This document shows, one piece after another, positions 44,307 through 52,494 of a stretch of 54,763 bases of DNA. Source of the stretch: Bacteroidaceae bacterium (lineage in GTDB: Bacteria > Bacteroidota > Bacteroidia > Bacteroidales > Bacteroidaceae). Made by a program: the position numbers and the translations under genes. The notes under the pieces were generated by a model. That model had not been told where the DNA came from and did not search any database. It saw nothing but the letters and a program-made list of their open reading frames with translations. Location: assembly GCA_024401215.1 (NCBI GenBank), contig JAKSLL010000019.1, forward strand, positions 1-54,763, given 5' to 3'. Numbering within the stretch: position 1 is the stretch's first letter; each line of letters opens with the position of its first letter.

Positions 44307-44801
44307 TTAATAAATATTGAAGAAATAAGTACAATTGTCACCACGACTTCTATACTTGTATTTACTTACATCAAGCATTATTCTATCTGGCACTCCACTA
44401 CCATCAACAGGGACATCAAGCAAAGTCGGAAGTGTACTAATAGTTGATATGTCATTTTTGTTAATAGAGTACTTTTCTATATCATAAAGCACAAGGTAAA
44501 AACCGTCTTGTGTGTTAACAGCTTTTGCATATTTTGAATTGATATCATACCAGGTTTCACTATTGCCAATATACTGGATTCCAACTACTGAATATATTTG
44601 TTCTGCTTCGGCATTATTATCGTCCATACTATAATCGCCACCTTGATATGCGCCATCACTTTCTTCATACTCGTTGTCAGCCAATTGATCAATTTCGTGT
44701 AATACTTTGCCGATAACATGCGCCTTGCGAGGATTGCAAGAAGACATTGCTACTGTTACCATTAGTGACAGCACAATAAAAGATAATAGTTTTGTTTTCA
44801 T
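44307..44801 (-). CDS. Small lipoprotein of unknown function
   Basis: A 164-residue lipoprotein. Lipobox MSSC with Cys21. An acidic linker (about 42-66; NEYEESDGAYQGGDYSMDDN) is followed by a small domain with YSVVGIQYIGNSETWYDI, DGFYLVLYDIEKY and a C-terminal DNCTYFFNIY. No family was recognised. It is second in the unit, 57 nt after the NlpC/P60-like gene. Confidence 0.6.
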   Translation of the reverse strand: MKTKLLSFIVLSLMVTVAMSSCNPRKAHVIGKVLHEIDQLADNEYEESDGAYQGGDYSMDDNNAEAEQIYSVVGIQYIGNSETWYDINSKYAKAVNTQDGFYLVLYDIEKYSINKNDISTISTLPTLLDVPVDGSGVPDRIMLDVSKYKYRSRGDNCTYFFNIY

Positions 44802-44858
44802 ACGTGAATCATTCGTTTTCTATCATTATTTACTTAAGTAGTGATAAAAATTAGTTCT

Positions 44859-45392
44859 TTACTTCCCTGTATATCTATAATACTTCACATCACAGAAACC
44901 TACAGCATGCACGGCAAGAAAAGGTTTTACAGGTAGAAAATGAACAAAAATGCCTCCAACAACTGTATTTGCACAGAGCGGTCCGAGTAAAGAGTTCATT
45001 GTATAAACTCCCGCATGACGTGCTCCATCCCACTTGCGAAGGAAGAGCATCATATCACCAGGAACAGCTTCGTCAGCACTCACCTCATGGAATCCCCATC
45101 TACCAGGATTTGCCATGAACTTGTTGCAATTACCAGCACGATGCCCATTATTGTAGAGGGAACTGGCGGTATTGATGCAAGAAAAAGGTTTCCATGATGA
45201 ATTGGTAAAATCCTTTCTTGAATCCATTGGCAGATCCACACAATTGCGAAAATCATAATTAGCACCCTTGCAAGCTAAGGCTCGCTTTGCATATTCCCAC
45301 TGAGGCGATGTTGTGGCATGAAAGTAGAACCCAATTTGAACTATCACCAAAAGTGCTATTAGCACTAATACTGTCTTAAAGAACTTTTTCAT
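44859..45392 (-). CDS. NlpC/P60-like exported cysteine hydrolase
   Basis: 177 residues, one N-terminal helix (about 5-24), the rest exported. Papain-like marks are C72 in PFSCINTASSLYNNG and H126 in PGDMMLFLRKWDGARHAGVY, the usual Cys...PGD...H order of NlpC/P60 and amidase families. A third polar residue is not certain. Extra cysteines (C41, C51, C89) may form disulphides in the periplasm. First gene of a six-gene unit starting under control element C. The likely target is peptidoglycan or an envelope peptide. Confidence 0.65.
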   Translation of the reverse strand: MKKFFKTVLVLIALLVIVQIGFYFHATTSPQWEYAKRALACKGANYDFRNCVDLPMDSRKDFTNSSWKPFSCINTASSLYNNGHRAGNCNKFMANPGRWGFHEVSADEAVPGDMMLFLRKWDGARHAGVYTMNSLLGPLCANTVVGGIFVHFLPVKPFLAVHAVGFCDVKYYRYTGK

Positions 45393-45425
45393 ATCTTCTT
45401 CATAAATTAAATTTGAATTATGTCA

Positions 45426-45501
45426 CAAAGGTACGTTCGTTTCCCACAAGTACAAAAAACAAAGATACTCGTTGTATGAACACCTCAGTTTTGTGTATGA
45501 A
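45426..45501 (-). promoter_or_regulatory. LytTR-type control element C (six-gene unit)
   Basis: TGTATGAA at 45473-45480 and 45494-45501 (period 21). On the minus strand TTTG (plus 45453-45456), 19 nt, TACCTTTG (plus 45426-45433). The repeat edge is 40 nt from the -7 box and 16 nt from the -33 box. Confidence 0.8.
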
Positions 45502-45616
45502 ATATAGAATACTGCTCAGCTGCAGTTCAAAAGTACTAATTTTTCGTAAAGTTACATTTTCAAACTCATATAAGATTCTACATTCTCATCATAATTTATG
45601 TACACCATCGAATACT

Positions 45617-46054
45617 TTACATACTGCCTCTTTCACGAAAGGCTTTCATCTTGCCATTGTGAGTCTTGAAACCCTCAATCGCAAGAAGAGAGCGCTCACC
45701 AATGCTCTGTCTCAAGCTACGCAACGAATCTTTTGAGACTGACAGAGAGATGATCGGCAGTCCTGGCGAGTCACGCAACAGAAGTTGCCTGCGCAGAATG
45801 TTTATCTGATACAGATGACTGGTGTTGATGTAATGGCTCTTGCCAACCCTTACAAACCAAACACTCTCAATAGCATTGAACACTTCAGTCAAACACACCA
45901 TGCTCGTCAATAGGTTTGCGGCTATATTGCCTACACCAACCATCTTGATGTAGTTACCATTCGACTCAAAATATATCACGTCATGAAGATGCACTCGGAT
46001 AAGTTCATCACGAGTGGAGAAATACACGAGATCATCAGTCCTCTTATTTTCCAT
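45617..46054 (-). CDS. Receiver-less LytTR DNA-binding protein (LytTR2)
   Basis: A 145-residue paralogue of LytTR1. It shares DLVYFSTRDELIRVHL, VIYFESNGNYIKMV, FVRVGKSHYINT, LLRDSPGLP and FKTHNGKM. It has the LytTR fold only, with no receiver or sensor domain. It lies 70 nt downstream of a gene for a protein with about eight membrane helices, the arrangement of LytTR regulatory systems in which a membrane protein restrains the regulator (known from streptococcal HdrRM/BrsRM). Its own promoter does not carry a good direct repeat. Likely regulator of elements A-D, together with LytTR1. Confidence 0.85.
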   Translation of the reverse strand: MENKRTDDLVYFSTRDELIRVHLHDVIYFESNGNYIKMVGVGNIAANLLTSMVCLTEVFNAIESVWFVRVGKSHYINTSHLYQINILRRQLLLRDSPGLPIISLSVSKDSLRSLRQSIGERSLLAIEGFKTHNGKMKAFRERGSM

Positions 46055-46124
46055 GCTGTTGATTTTTACTCTGTTATAAACATATGTTTAGAAAATACGA
46101 ACACCTAATTATGACTAACCTTAT

Positions 46125-46937
46125 TTATGCTGTACGTTTCACGCTTTGATAGATTACTGCATTAACAATAATGTCGGCAACAAAAATGATGACAAAAATA
46201 ATGATGTTAACCATCACATAGCTCGTTCCTGTAAATGCAGCCATTTGATTCAGTTCTCTATAGCAGAGATCAAAACCATCTTCCAATGGCATCCAGTAAT
46301 GCACGCTAATAACATAAAACACAGCAGCGTGTAGCATTGCATTTATGACACAGAACGCTGTCTTCAAGATGCCTTTTCTTGTTCGCAAACATAGCATTAA
46401 TGGGGCGAGAGCTGATACCAGGCATAATCCTGCTTGCAAATAAATGTTGCCAAGCACACAAAATTCTTTGTATGTCAAGTCAAGCACCCACGCAAAATAC
46501 GCCATAATGCCACAACACTCCAAAAAGAAGTTCACCAACGGATTGCTGCCGGTTATGATGACAGCAGGAACACTCATTATACACATTATAACAATAACAA
46601 AAGCAAGGCTATACGTTATTGGACGCTTTGTCTTCTGGATGATAAAACCGATAATCACATTTGGAATAATCAATGCTAAAGTCAACACAGATACAATAAC
46701 TTTGAATTGAGTCAAAGTATTACCCATTTGTGTGATTGTATCAGCAACTTGTGATTGTACGCCAGCAATCCCACACTCTCGAATTACGACACCATAAAGA
46801 AGCACAAAAGAGTATAATACTAAACATAAGAAAAGTGCTAAAGAAGGCTCGTTGAACTCTTCTTTCATCTTCTTAAAAGACATAAAACAAGGGAAAAGGG
46901 TTGACAGAAAACAAAGAGTCAATGCTATAGTTACCAT
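46125..46937 (-). CDS. Polytopic membrane protein upstream of LytTR2
   Basis: 270 residues with about eight hydrophobic helices (about 2-20, 30-52, 78-100, 105-130, 138-157, 164-184, 190-208 and 238-262). No known motif. Loops are short, with one exported or cytoplasmic loop (VQSQVADTITQMGNTLTQFK) between helices 2 and 3. ATG 46937 was chosen; a TTG two codons earlier is less likely. Position directly before LytTR2 on the same strand suggests a membrane inhibitor or sensor for that regulator. Confidence 0.7.
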   Translation of the reverse strand: MVTIALTLCFLSTLFPCFMSFKKMKEEFNEPSLALFLCLVLYSFVLLYGVVIRECGIAGVQSQVADTITQMGNTLTQFKVIVSVLTLALIIPNVIIGFIIQKTKRPITYSLAFVIVIMCIMSVPAVIITGSNPLVNFFLECCGIMAYFAWVLDLTYKEFCVLGNIYLQAGLCLVSALAPLMLCLRTRKGILKTAFCVINAMLHAAVFYVISVHYWMPLEDGFDLCYRELNQMAAFTGTSYVMVNIIIFVIIFVADIIVNAVIYQSVKRTA

Positions 46938-46992
46938 AATCAATATTTATAAATGAGAAACAATTACATGCTTACTAACATTTTAGGCATAA

Positions 46993-47023
46993 GGGCCAAC
47001 AGACCTAAAAGATCCATTGGCCC
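46993..47023 (-). terminator. Stem-loop after the 125-residue secreted protein gene
   Basis: GGGCCAA (46993-46999) with TTGGCCC (47017-47023), loop of 17 nt. It lies 15 nt beyond the stop of the gene at 47038-47415. The T run is weak, so termination is uncertain. Confidence 0.45.
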
Positions 47024-47037
47024 ATAAATTAAGCAGA

Positions 47038-47415
47038 TTATAATTTGCCAAACACACTCTTAGCCATACTGATGATGTCAGAAGACTTCTTGGTCATAAG
47101 GCATTTACCTTTTACTTTGTCTGTCACTTCGAATGTGGTTGACTTGATGCGGTTGAGATCCTGCTCTGTGTACTTGGTGACATCCACTTCGCTATACAAG
47201 CGACAAATATCGCCTTCCTTTTGGTAATAGACAGTGATGGTGTTGCCATCGTTGAACTTGATTGTCTGCTTAACGATGAGGTTGACAGGGATGTCAAGCT
47301 TCAAAGACTGCTGGTTCTGTACTGTCATTGTCTCATTGCTAGTTGTCGCACTAGCGGTCGCTGCAGCAAATGCACTCATGAGTGCGATGCTCAGAATTGC
47401 AAAAATCTTTTTCAT
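47038..47415 (-). CDS. Small secreted protein of the LytTR regulon
   Basis: 125 residues with a clear signal peptide (cleavage near ATASA, about 24). The mature part is about 100 residues, beta-rich then helical (LIVKQTIKFNDGNTITVYYQKEGD; DVTKYTEQDLNRIK), ending SDIISMAKSVFGKL. No family recognised. It is a single-gene unit preceded by control element D, so it should be expressed with the peptidase genes. It may be a substrate, inhibitor or signal (unknown). Confidence 0.65.
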   Translation of the reverse strand: MKKIFAILSIALMSAFAAATASATTSNETMTVQNQQSLKLDIPVNLIVKQTIKFNDGNTITVYYQKEGDICRLYSEVDVTKYTEQDLNRIKSTTFEVTDKVKGKCLMTKKSSDIISMAKSVFGKL

Positions 47416-47442
47416 ATCTTGTCGTCTTTTTTATTGACGCTG

Positions 47443-47518
47443 CAAAGGTAATGCAGATTTAATACAAGACAAAAAGATATGATTGACGTTGTACGAACAC
47501 CTTAGTTTTTTGTATGAA
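47443..47518 (-). promoter_or_regulatory. LytTR-type control element D (small secreted protein)
   Basis: TGTACGAA at 47490-47497 and TGTATGAA at 47511-47518 (period 21). On the minus strand TTTG (plus 47470-47473), 19 nt, TACCTTTG (plus 47443-47450). The repeat edge is 40 nt from the -7 box, and the layout is identical to element C. Confidence 0.8.
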
Positions 47519-47598
47519 ATTCAAGAATAGCTAATAAATGCACAAAAAATATGGTTTGGATGCTTTGCGTTGACAGACCTATCAAGCACATGAAACAA

Positions 47599-47721
47599 GG
47601 GCACAACACTCTGCCCTTTCGGGTATATATGCTTTACGAAGCAAAGCATATATACTCGACGAGCTAAAGCATCTGCTGTTTAGCTCGTCTCGTTTTGAGA
47701 GTACAAAATGTGCATTCTCAA
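47599..47721. repeat. Array of four consecutive stem-loops
   Basis: GGGCA/TGCCC (47599-47616). GTATATATGCTTT/AAAGCATATATAC, a 13-bp perfect stem (47623-47655). GACGAGCTAAA/TTTAGCTCGTC, an 11-bp perfect stem (47658-47689). TTGAGA/TCTCAA (47695-47721). All lie in the 470-bp gap between relA and element D, with no reading frame. An RNA gene or nested terminators are possible; neither is proven. Confidence 0.6.
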
Positions 47722-47809
47722 CGGTTGAAAACTAATAGTTACTATATGCCATGCGTGCCACCTGAAACTTCCGAAAAAGCGAAGACCAACGTATAATACA
47801 TAATAATAA

Positions 47810-47849
47810 AAACAAAAGAGGAGACGCGTATACAACCCCTCTTTTGTTT
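47810..47849. terminator. Terminator of the parA-relA operon
   Basis: A 12-bp stem (AAACAAAAGAGG with CCTCTTTTGTTT), rich in A and T at the flanks, 40 nt beyond the relA stop. It can act on both strands. Confidence 0.75.
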
Positions 47850-47889
47850 TGTATATCAATAATAATTGTGAAGCAGAATAAAGTGATCA

Positions 47890-50139
47890 CTAAGTACGAG
47901 CAACCTCTTTAACATCAGGAATGGCTCTCAGGCTATTCACAATATCTTTCACTTCATTGCTATCGCGTACAAATAACTGTATGCGCGATTCAAAGAGTCC
48001 ATCATTAACTTCTATCTCCAATTTGCGAATGTTGACACTATGCAGCTGTGATATCACCTGAGTAATCTCGCAGAGCAATCCCAACTTATCAATACCTCTA
48101 ACATGAAGAGACACAGGGAATAGCACTTGGCGCTTCTTCATCTCCCATGACGCAGCAATCACGCGATTGCCATGGTTAGCCTTCAAACGTTCAGCAAGAG
48201 AGCATTCAAGCTTATGTATTACGATGTGACGATTGTCATCGATAAAGCCCATTACAGGATCGCCAGGAATTGGGCGGCAGCAGTCACACAATGTGTATTT
48301 CTGAGGTATCGTATCCTCCGAAAGCATAAGCACTTGCTTACGGTCGAAATTTTTACCTGCTGTAACAAGTGTGCCCACACCTTCATTCTTAGACATGACA
48401 CGTTTGCCGAAGGAGAAGATTTTCTTCCACCCCTTTGCTTCCTCTTTAGCTTTCAGCAATACAACATCCGACTCACCAAGCTTTATCTTATTGTTAGACA
48501 ATGCCATATACAAGTCATCAAGCTTTGTCACATTATGGTTCTTGCATAACTTGTCGAGAATAAGAGTATCTTTGGCTATGTCATGACTACTCAAGAAAGA
48601 ATCAAGAATTGCCTCTCCATTCTTCTTCGCCTCACGTTCTTCTCTACGCAGAATTGCGAGAATCTTTGTTGTCGCCTTAGCCGTGGTTGCAATATTCAAC
48701 CACTCACGACTTGGATGACTCGACTTAGAAGTCAGAATCTCCACCTGGTCGCCACTATTCAGCTTATGACTGATTGGTACAAGCTTATGATTGACTTTAG
48801 CACCTATACAATGGCTACCCACAAAGGTGTGGATAGAGAATGCAAAATCAAGCGCAGTACATCCAGCCGGCATAGTGCGTATCTCACCTTTTGGAGTAAA
48901 GACAAATATCTCTGACGCAAAAAGATTGAGTTTGATAGTGTCAAGGAAATCCATCGCATCAGGCTGTGGATCATCAAGAATCTCCTTTATAGTGGCAAGC
49001 CACTTGTCGAGTTCGAGTTCGGAGGATTTCTCGCCTTCCACACCATCCTTATATTTCCAATGCGCAGCAAAACCTTTCTCTGCTATTTCATCCATCCTGC
49101 GCGAGCGTATCTGCACTTCAATCCACTCACCCTTATGCGACATAAGAGTGACATGAAGTGCCTGATAGCCATTAGCTTTTGGTCGGCTTATCCAGTCACG
49201 AAGTCTGTCAGGATGAGAAGTGTATATCTTGCAAAGACGAACATAAATGTCGAAACACTCATTAAGTTCGGTCTGCAAATCATGAGGATCAAAGATGACA
49301 CGCACAGCAAGAATGTCATAAATCTCCTCAAATGGGATATGTTTGTTTTGCATCTTACGCCATATAGAATAAGGAGACTTGATGCGCTGTTTCATGTCAT
49401 AGCTTATGCCCATAGCATCCAGCTGCTGACGAATAGGAGCCGTAAACTCATCAAATACGGTATCACGTTCCGCCTTCGTTGCTGCAAGTTTGTTCTCTAT
49501 CTGAGAGTATTCCTCTGGATGTTCGAACTTGAAACTCAAATCCTCAAGCTCTGTCTTAATAGAATTGAGTCCCAAGCGGTTAGCCAAAGGAGCATAGATA
49601 TAAAGCGTCTCGCCAGCAATCTTATATTGCTTGCTTGCCGGCTGACTGCCAAGGGTGCGCATATTGTGCAGGCGGTCTGCAATCTTGACGAGGATTACAC
49701 GTATGTCATCGCTCATAGTAAGGAGAAGCTTCTTGAAATTCTCCGCCTGAGCGGACGCATGCTCGCCAAATATTCCTCCAGAAATTTTTGTCAAGCCGTC
49801 AACAATCTGCGCCATCTTTGGCCCAAACATGTTCTCTATATCTTCTACAGTGTAGTCTGTGTCTTCAACGACATCATGCAGAAGAGCCGAGCAAATCGAT
49901 GTTGACCCAAGTCCAATCTCAGAGCATACAATCTGCGCCACAGCCAAAGGGTGCATGATATATGGTTCGCCAGAAAGACGTCTGACACCTTTGTGGGCAT
50001 GCTTAGCGAAATTGAAGGCTTTTGTTATGATTTCAACTTTCTTCCTATGTTTTGTGGATAGATATGAGTCAATGAGGTGCTGAAAGGCATCATTCACCAT
50101 CTTTTCCTCGTCATCTGTGTTGACAAATACTTCCTCCAT
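47890..50139 (-). CDS. relA/spoT: Bifunctional (p)ppGpp synthetase/hydrolase (RelA/SpoT)
   Basis: Makes and degrades the stringent-response alarmone (p)ppGpp. 749 residues, full length. The HD hydrolase domain (about 45-195) has HAHKGVRR, PLAVAQI and ALLHDVVEDTDY (HD pair), so hydrolase activity is expected. The synthetase domain (about 240-370) has KSPYSIWRKM, DILAVRVIF, PKANGYQALHV and EVQIRS. TGS (about 400-470; VFTPKGEIRTMPAG, DFAFSIHT) and a C-terminal ACT domain (about 670-749) follow. Last gene of the par-mltD operon (52-nt gap) and the only long RSH in the window. Confidence 0.95.
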   Translation of the reverse strand: MEEVFVNTDDEEKMVNDAFQHLIDSYLSTKHRKKVEIITKAFNFAKHAHKGVRRLSGEPYIMHPLAVAQIVCSEIGLGSTSICSALLHDVVEDTDYTVEDIENMFGPKMAQIVDGLTKISGGIFGEHASAQAENFKKLLLTMSDDIRVILVKIADRLHNMRTLGSQPASKQYKIAGETLYIYAPLANRLGLNSIKTELEDLSFKFEHPEEYSQIENKLAATKAERDTVFDEFTAPIRQQLDAMGISYDMKQRIKSPYSIWRKMQNKHIPFEEIYDILAVRVIFDPHDLQTELNECFDIYVRLCKIYTSHPDRLRDWISRPKANGYQALHVTLMSHKGEWIEVQIRSRRMDEIAEKGFAAHWKYKDGVEGEKSSELELDKWLATIKEILDDPQPDAMDFLDTIKLNLFASEIFVFTPKGEIRTMPAGCTALDFAFSIHTFVGSHCIGAKVNHKLVPISHKLNSGDQVEILTSKSSHPSREWLNIATTAKATTKILAILRREEREAKKNGEAILDSFLSSHDIAKDTLILDKLCKNHNVTKLDDLYMALSNNKIKLGESDVVLLKAKEEAKGWKKIFSFGKRVMSKNEGVGTLVTAGKNFDRKQVLMLSEDTIPQKYTLCDCCRPIPGDPVMGFIDDNRHIVIHKLECSLAERLKANHGNRVIAASWEMKKRQVLFPVSLHVRGIDKLGLLCEITQVISQLHSVNIRKLEIEVNDGLFESRIQLFVRDSNEVKDIVNSLRAIPDVKEVART

Positions 50140-50191
50140 ATTACGACGAATGGTTTATTAGTTCAACATAGCCACCATAATGTCAGTAGCT

Positions 50192-51511
50192 CTACTTCAC
50201 TCTGATAGACTGGCCCGGTCTGATCATGTCACCCTTGATACCATTGAGGCGACGGATATTGGCAACTGTTGTGCCATTCCTCTTAGCGATGCCTGACAAT
50301 GTGTCTCCGCTCTTTACAGACACGTTCTTTGATGCAGAAGACCTACTAGCTGTGCTGCTACTGCGTCCTTTTCGTGAATTTCTGTTAGATGCTGCTCGAG
50401 AATTGCGTACGGCAGGAGCAGAATACGCCTCTACATCATCTGTGACAGCACGACGAGTGGATGCTACAGTGAATGCAGAAGATGCTGTTGAACCATAAAT
50501 GCTGTCTTCTTTTGCAACAAAATCCTCTACAGCACTTGCAGGAAGACGGAGGGTATATGAAGCTGGTACAATATCCTTTCGATATTGAGGATTGATGGCA
50601 CGAAGTTCATCAACGGACACATTACACTTAGAGGCTATCTGAGCGAACGAAACCTCGTTGCGTACAATTACTGTGTCAGACTCAAGTGGGAGAGTAGCGT
50701 CACGAGGAGTAATGCCATGGTCACAGTAATAGTTCATGATGTATGTTGCCGCAATAAATGCTGGCACATATCCACGAGTCTCTTTTGGAAGACGCCCATA
50801 CACAGTCCAGAAATCAGGTTTTTCCTGATTGCCTGATCGAATGATAGCCTTCTGCACATTACCTTCACCACAATTATAGGCTGCGATGGCAAGACTCCAA
50901 TCGCCAAACATACCATAGAGGTCAGACAAATAATGCGCTGCCGCTTCACTTGACTTTATAGGATCACGACGTTCATCAACCAAAGTGTTGATTTCAAGTC
51001 CATAACGCTTACCTGTTGCAATCATGAACTGCCACAGACCTGCCGCTCCCACACGAGAAGTGGCTGATGGACGAAGACCTGACTCTATGACTGGCAGATA
51101 TTTAAGTTCGAGGGGAAGACCATATTTCTCAAGAGCCTCCTCAAAAATTGGATTGTAGAAATTTGATGCACCAAGCATGACAGAAACAGAGCCTCCCATT
51201 CGGTTGCTGTATTGCTCGATAAATTTGCGTGTCACATCATTGAGCGGCATCTCAATAGTAGTCGGGATGCGTGACAACCTATTTACAATAACAGAGTCGT
51301 TATATGACAAGACACGACTCACGCCTGTTCCCTCAGACAAATTTGTCTTGTTAGTGTAGTCATTCATCAATTCATCCTCACTAATCAACATACCTTCTGG
51401 CATATCAACCTCCACAGCCTTTCCTACTTCATCACCATTAACAACTTCCTGCGCATTACAGAATGTAGTGAATAACGCAGAAAGAGAAGCAATAATAACT
51501 TTCTTATCCAT
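50192..51511 (-). CDS. mltD: Membrane-bound lytic murein transglycosylase, MltD-like
   Basis: Cleaves the glycan strand of peptidoglycan. 439 residues with a signal peptide (about 1-20; SALFTTFCNA). The SLT domain (about 118-235) has the catalytic Glu in PVIESGLRPSA, then SRVGAAGLWQFM, GLEINTLVDERRDP and AIAAYNCGEGNV. A LysM-like segment is at about 285-325 (CNVSVDELRAINPQY). After a Ser/Arg-rich linker a C-terminal LysM follows (about 394-438; VKSGDTLSGIAKRNGTT). Operon member between DUF5683 and relA, linking wall turnover to chromosome segregation genes. Confidence 0.9.
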   Translation of the reverse strand: MDKKVIIASLSALFTTFCNAQEVVNGDEVGKAVEVDMPEGMLISEDELMNDYTNKTNLSEGTGVSRVLSYNDSVIVNRLSRIPTTIEMPLNDVTRKFIEQYSNRMGGSVSVMLGASNFYNPIFEEALEKYGLPLELKYLPVIESGLRPSATSRVGAAGLWQFMIATGKRYGLEINTLVDERRDPIKSSEAAAHYLSDLYGMFGDWSLAIAAYNCGEGNVQKAIIRSGNQEKPDFWTVYGRLPKETRGYVPAFIAATYIMNYYCDHGITPRDATLPLESDTVIVRNEVSFAQIASKCNVSVDELRAINPQYRKDIVPASYTLRLPASAVEDFVAKEDSIYGSTASSAFTVASTRRAVTDDVEAYSAPAVRNSRAASNRNSRKGRSSSTASRSSASKNVSVKSGDTLSGIAKRNGTTVANIRRLNGIKGDMIRPGQSIRVK

Positions 51512-51560
51512 TTCTTTTTGGTATTATATCGGTTAATATATCTTAATAGTTATATCTGTT

Positions 51561-52409
51561 TCAAAAACTTAATCTGCACTGAAGTCCATACGACCCAGCA
51601 TTCATACCATTAGCCCTCATCGCAGAATATCTATCGTTAATTATCACTGGGCGGATTTTCATGGTAAGATCACGATTGATGTCAAAACTTGACATTTCAG
51701 CATCAACATACGCATCAACAATAGAAAGAGCATACACACCAATCATACAGAACATGCTCAAATCGCGATAACGTCTATAATAGTCCTTTTTGCGGCGAAA
51801 GAGATTCTTAAGTCTCTCCTCATTTTTCTCAACATCATAATGAGGAGGGAGGAAGTTCTCATAACTTTTTGTGTTGGTGTCTGTGTCCATAATATCTATA
51901 TAGGCTTGAGAATAATCTCGATACATCGTATTATTCCAATTCATAGCATAGACACAACCAAGAAATCCGCCATATACAAGAGGTAACTTCCAATATTTTC
52001 TGTTATAAATTTGTCCACCTCCAGGAAACACAATAGCCATCCACATCGCTCTTTTGGGATCCGGCACAAAATCTTTGCGAGTCTTTGTCAAAGACATTGA
52101 GGAAGCTAAAGAATCCAAATCCATGCGCAAAGTTCCTGTCGAATCCAATACCGCATCAAGAGTCTTGACAAATTTCTCTTCCATCAATAATGAATCTTCG
52201 GCAAGTACAGATTTGCTGTCTTTGGAATGGGCAGAATCTAATGCAACAGAGTCTGCAAGAACATTCTTCTCACCCCCCTCACGACGAATGCGGGCTTGAG
52301 GCAATGGAGTGTCACCGTCTTCGACATTCTGGGCTTTGCCAGAAACGACAAAACAGACAAGCGCAACAATCACATAAATTAGGCGATATGTATATTGTTT
52401 ATATCCCAA
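51561..52409 (-). CDS. DUF5683 domain protein
   Basis: 282 residues. Starts with TTG at 52409; there is a stop just upstream and no better ATG. A signal or anchor segment lies at about 8-27 (IYVIVALVCFVVSG), then a Ser/Asp-rich linker (about 28-110). The DUF5683 core (about 113-282) is PDPKRAMWMAIVFPGGGQIYNRKYWKLPLVYGG with two short helices (landmarks PGGGQIYN and YRRYRDLSMF). Function unknown. From memory, the position between parB and mltD is conserved in Bacteroidales. Confidence 0.85.
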   Translation of the reverse strand: MGYKQYTYRLIYVIVALVCFVVSGKAQNVEDGDTPLPQARIRREGGEKNVLADSVALDSAHSKDSKSVLAEDSLLMEEKFVKTLDAVLDSTGTLRMDLDSLASSMSLTKTRKDFVPDPKRAMWMAIVFPGGGQIYNRKYWKLPLVYGGFLGCVYAMNWNNTMYRDYSQAYIDIMDTDTNTKSYENFLPPHYDVEKNEERLKNLFRRKKDYYRRYRDLSMFCMIGVYALSIVDAYVDAEMSSFDINRDLTMKIRPVIINDRYSAMRANGMNAGSYGLQCRLSF

Positions 52410-52494
52410 TTGATTCGTTTTTAATTATCAATAAAGCAGCAGCTTAGAGCCTATTGTTTTAATTTCACTGCCATCCATTCATTACTGCCACCAT

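Noticed and set aside
46094-46118. A fifth LytTR element before LytTR2
   Set aside because: TACGAACACCT resembles one half-site, but there is no second copy at 21 bp and no -7 box at 40 nt.
46125-46140. A parS-like GTTTCACG word
   Set aside because: Only one half is present and it is inside the end of a gene. No dyad.
49060-49905. A 281-codon open frame on the + strand
   Set aside because: It is the antisense shadow of relA/spoT, which shows full HD, synthetase, TGS and ACT motifs.
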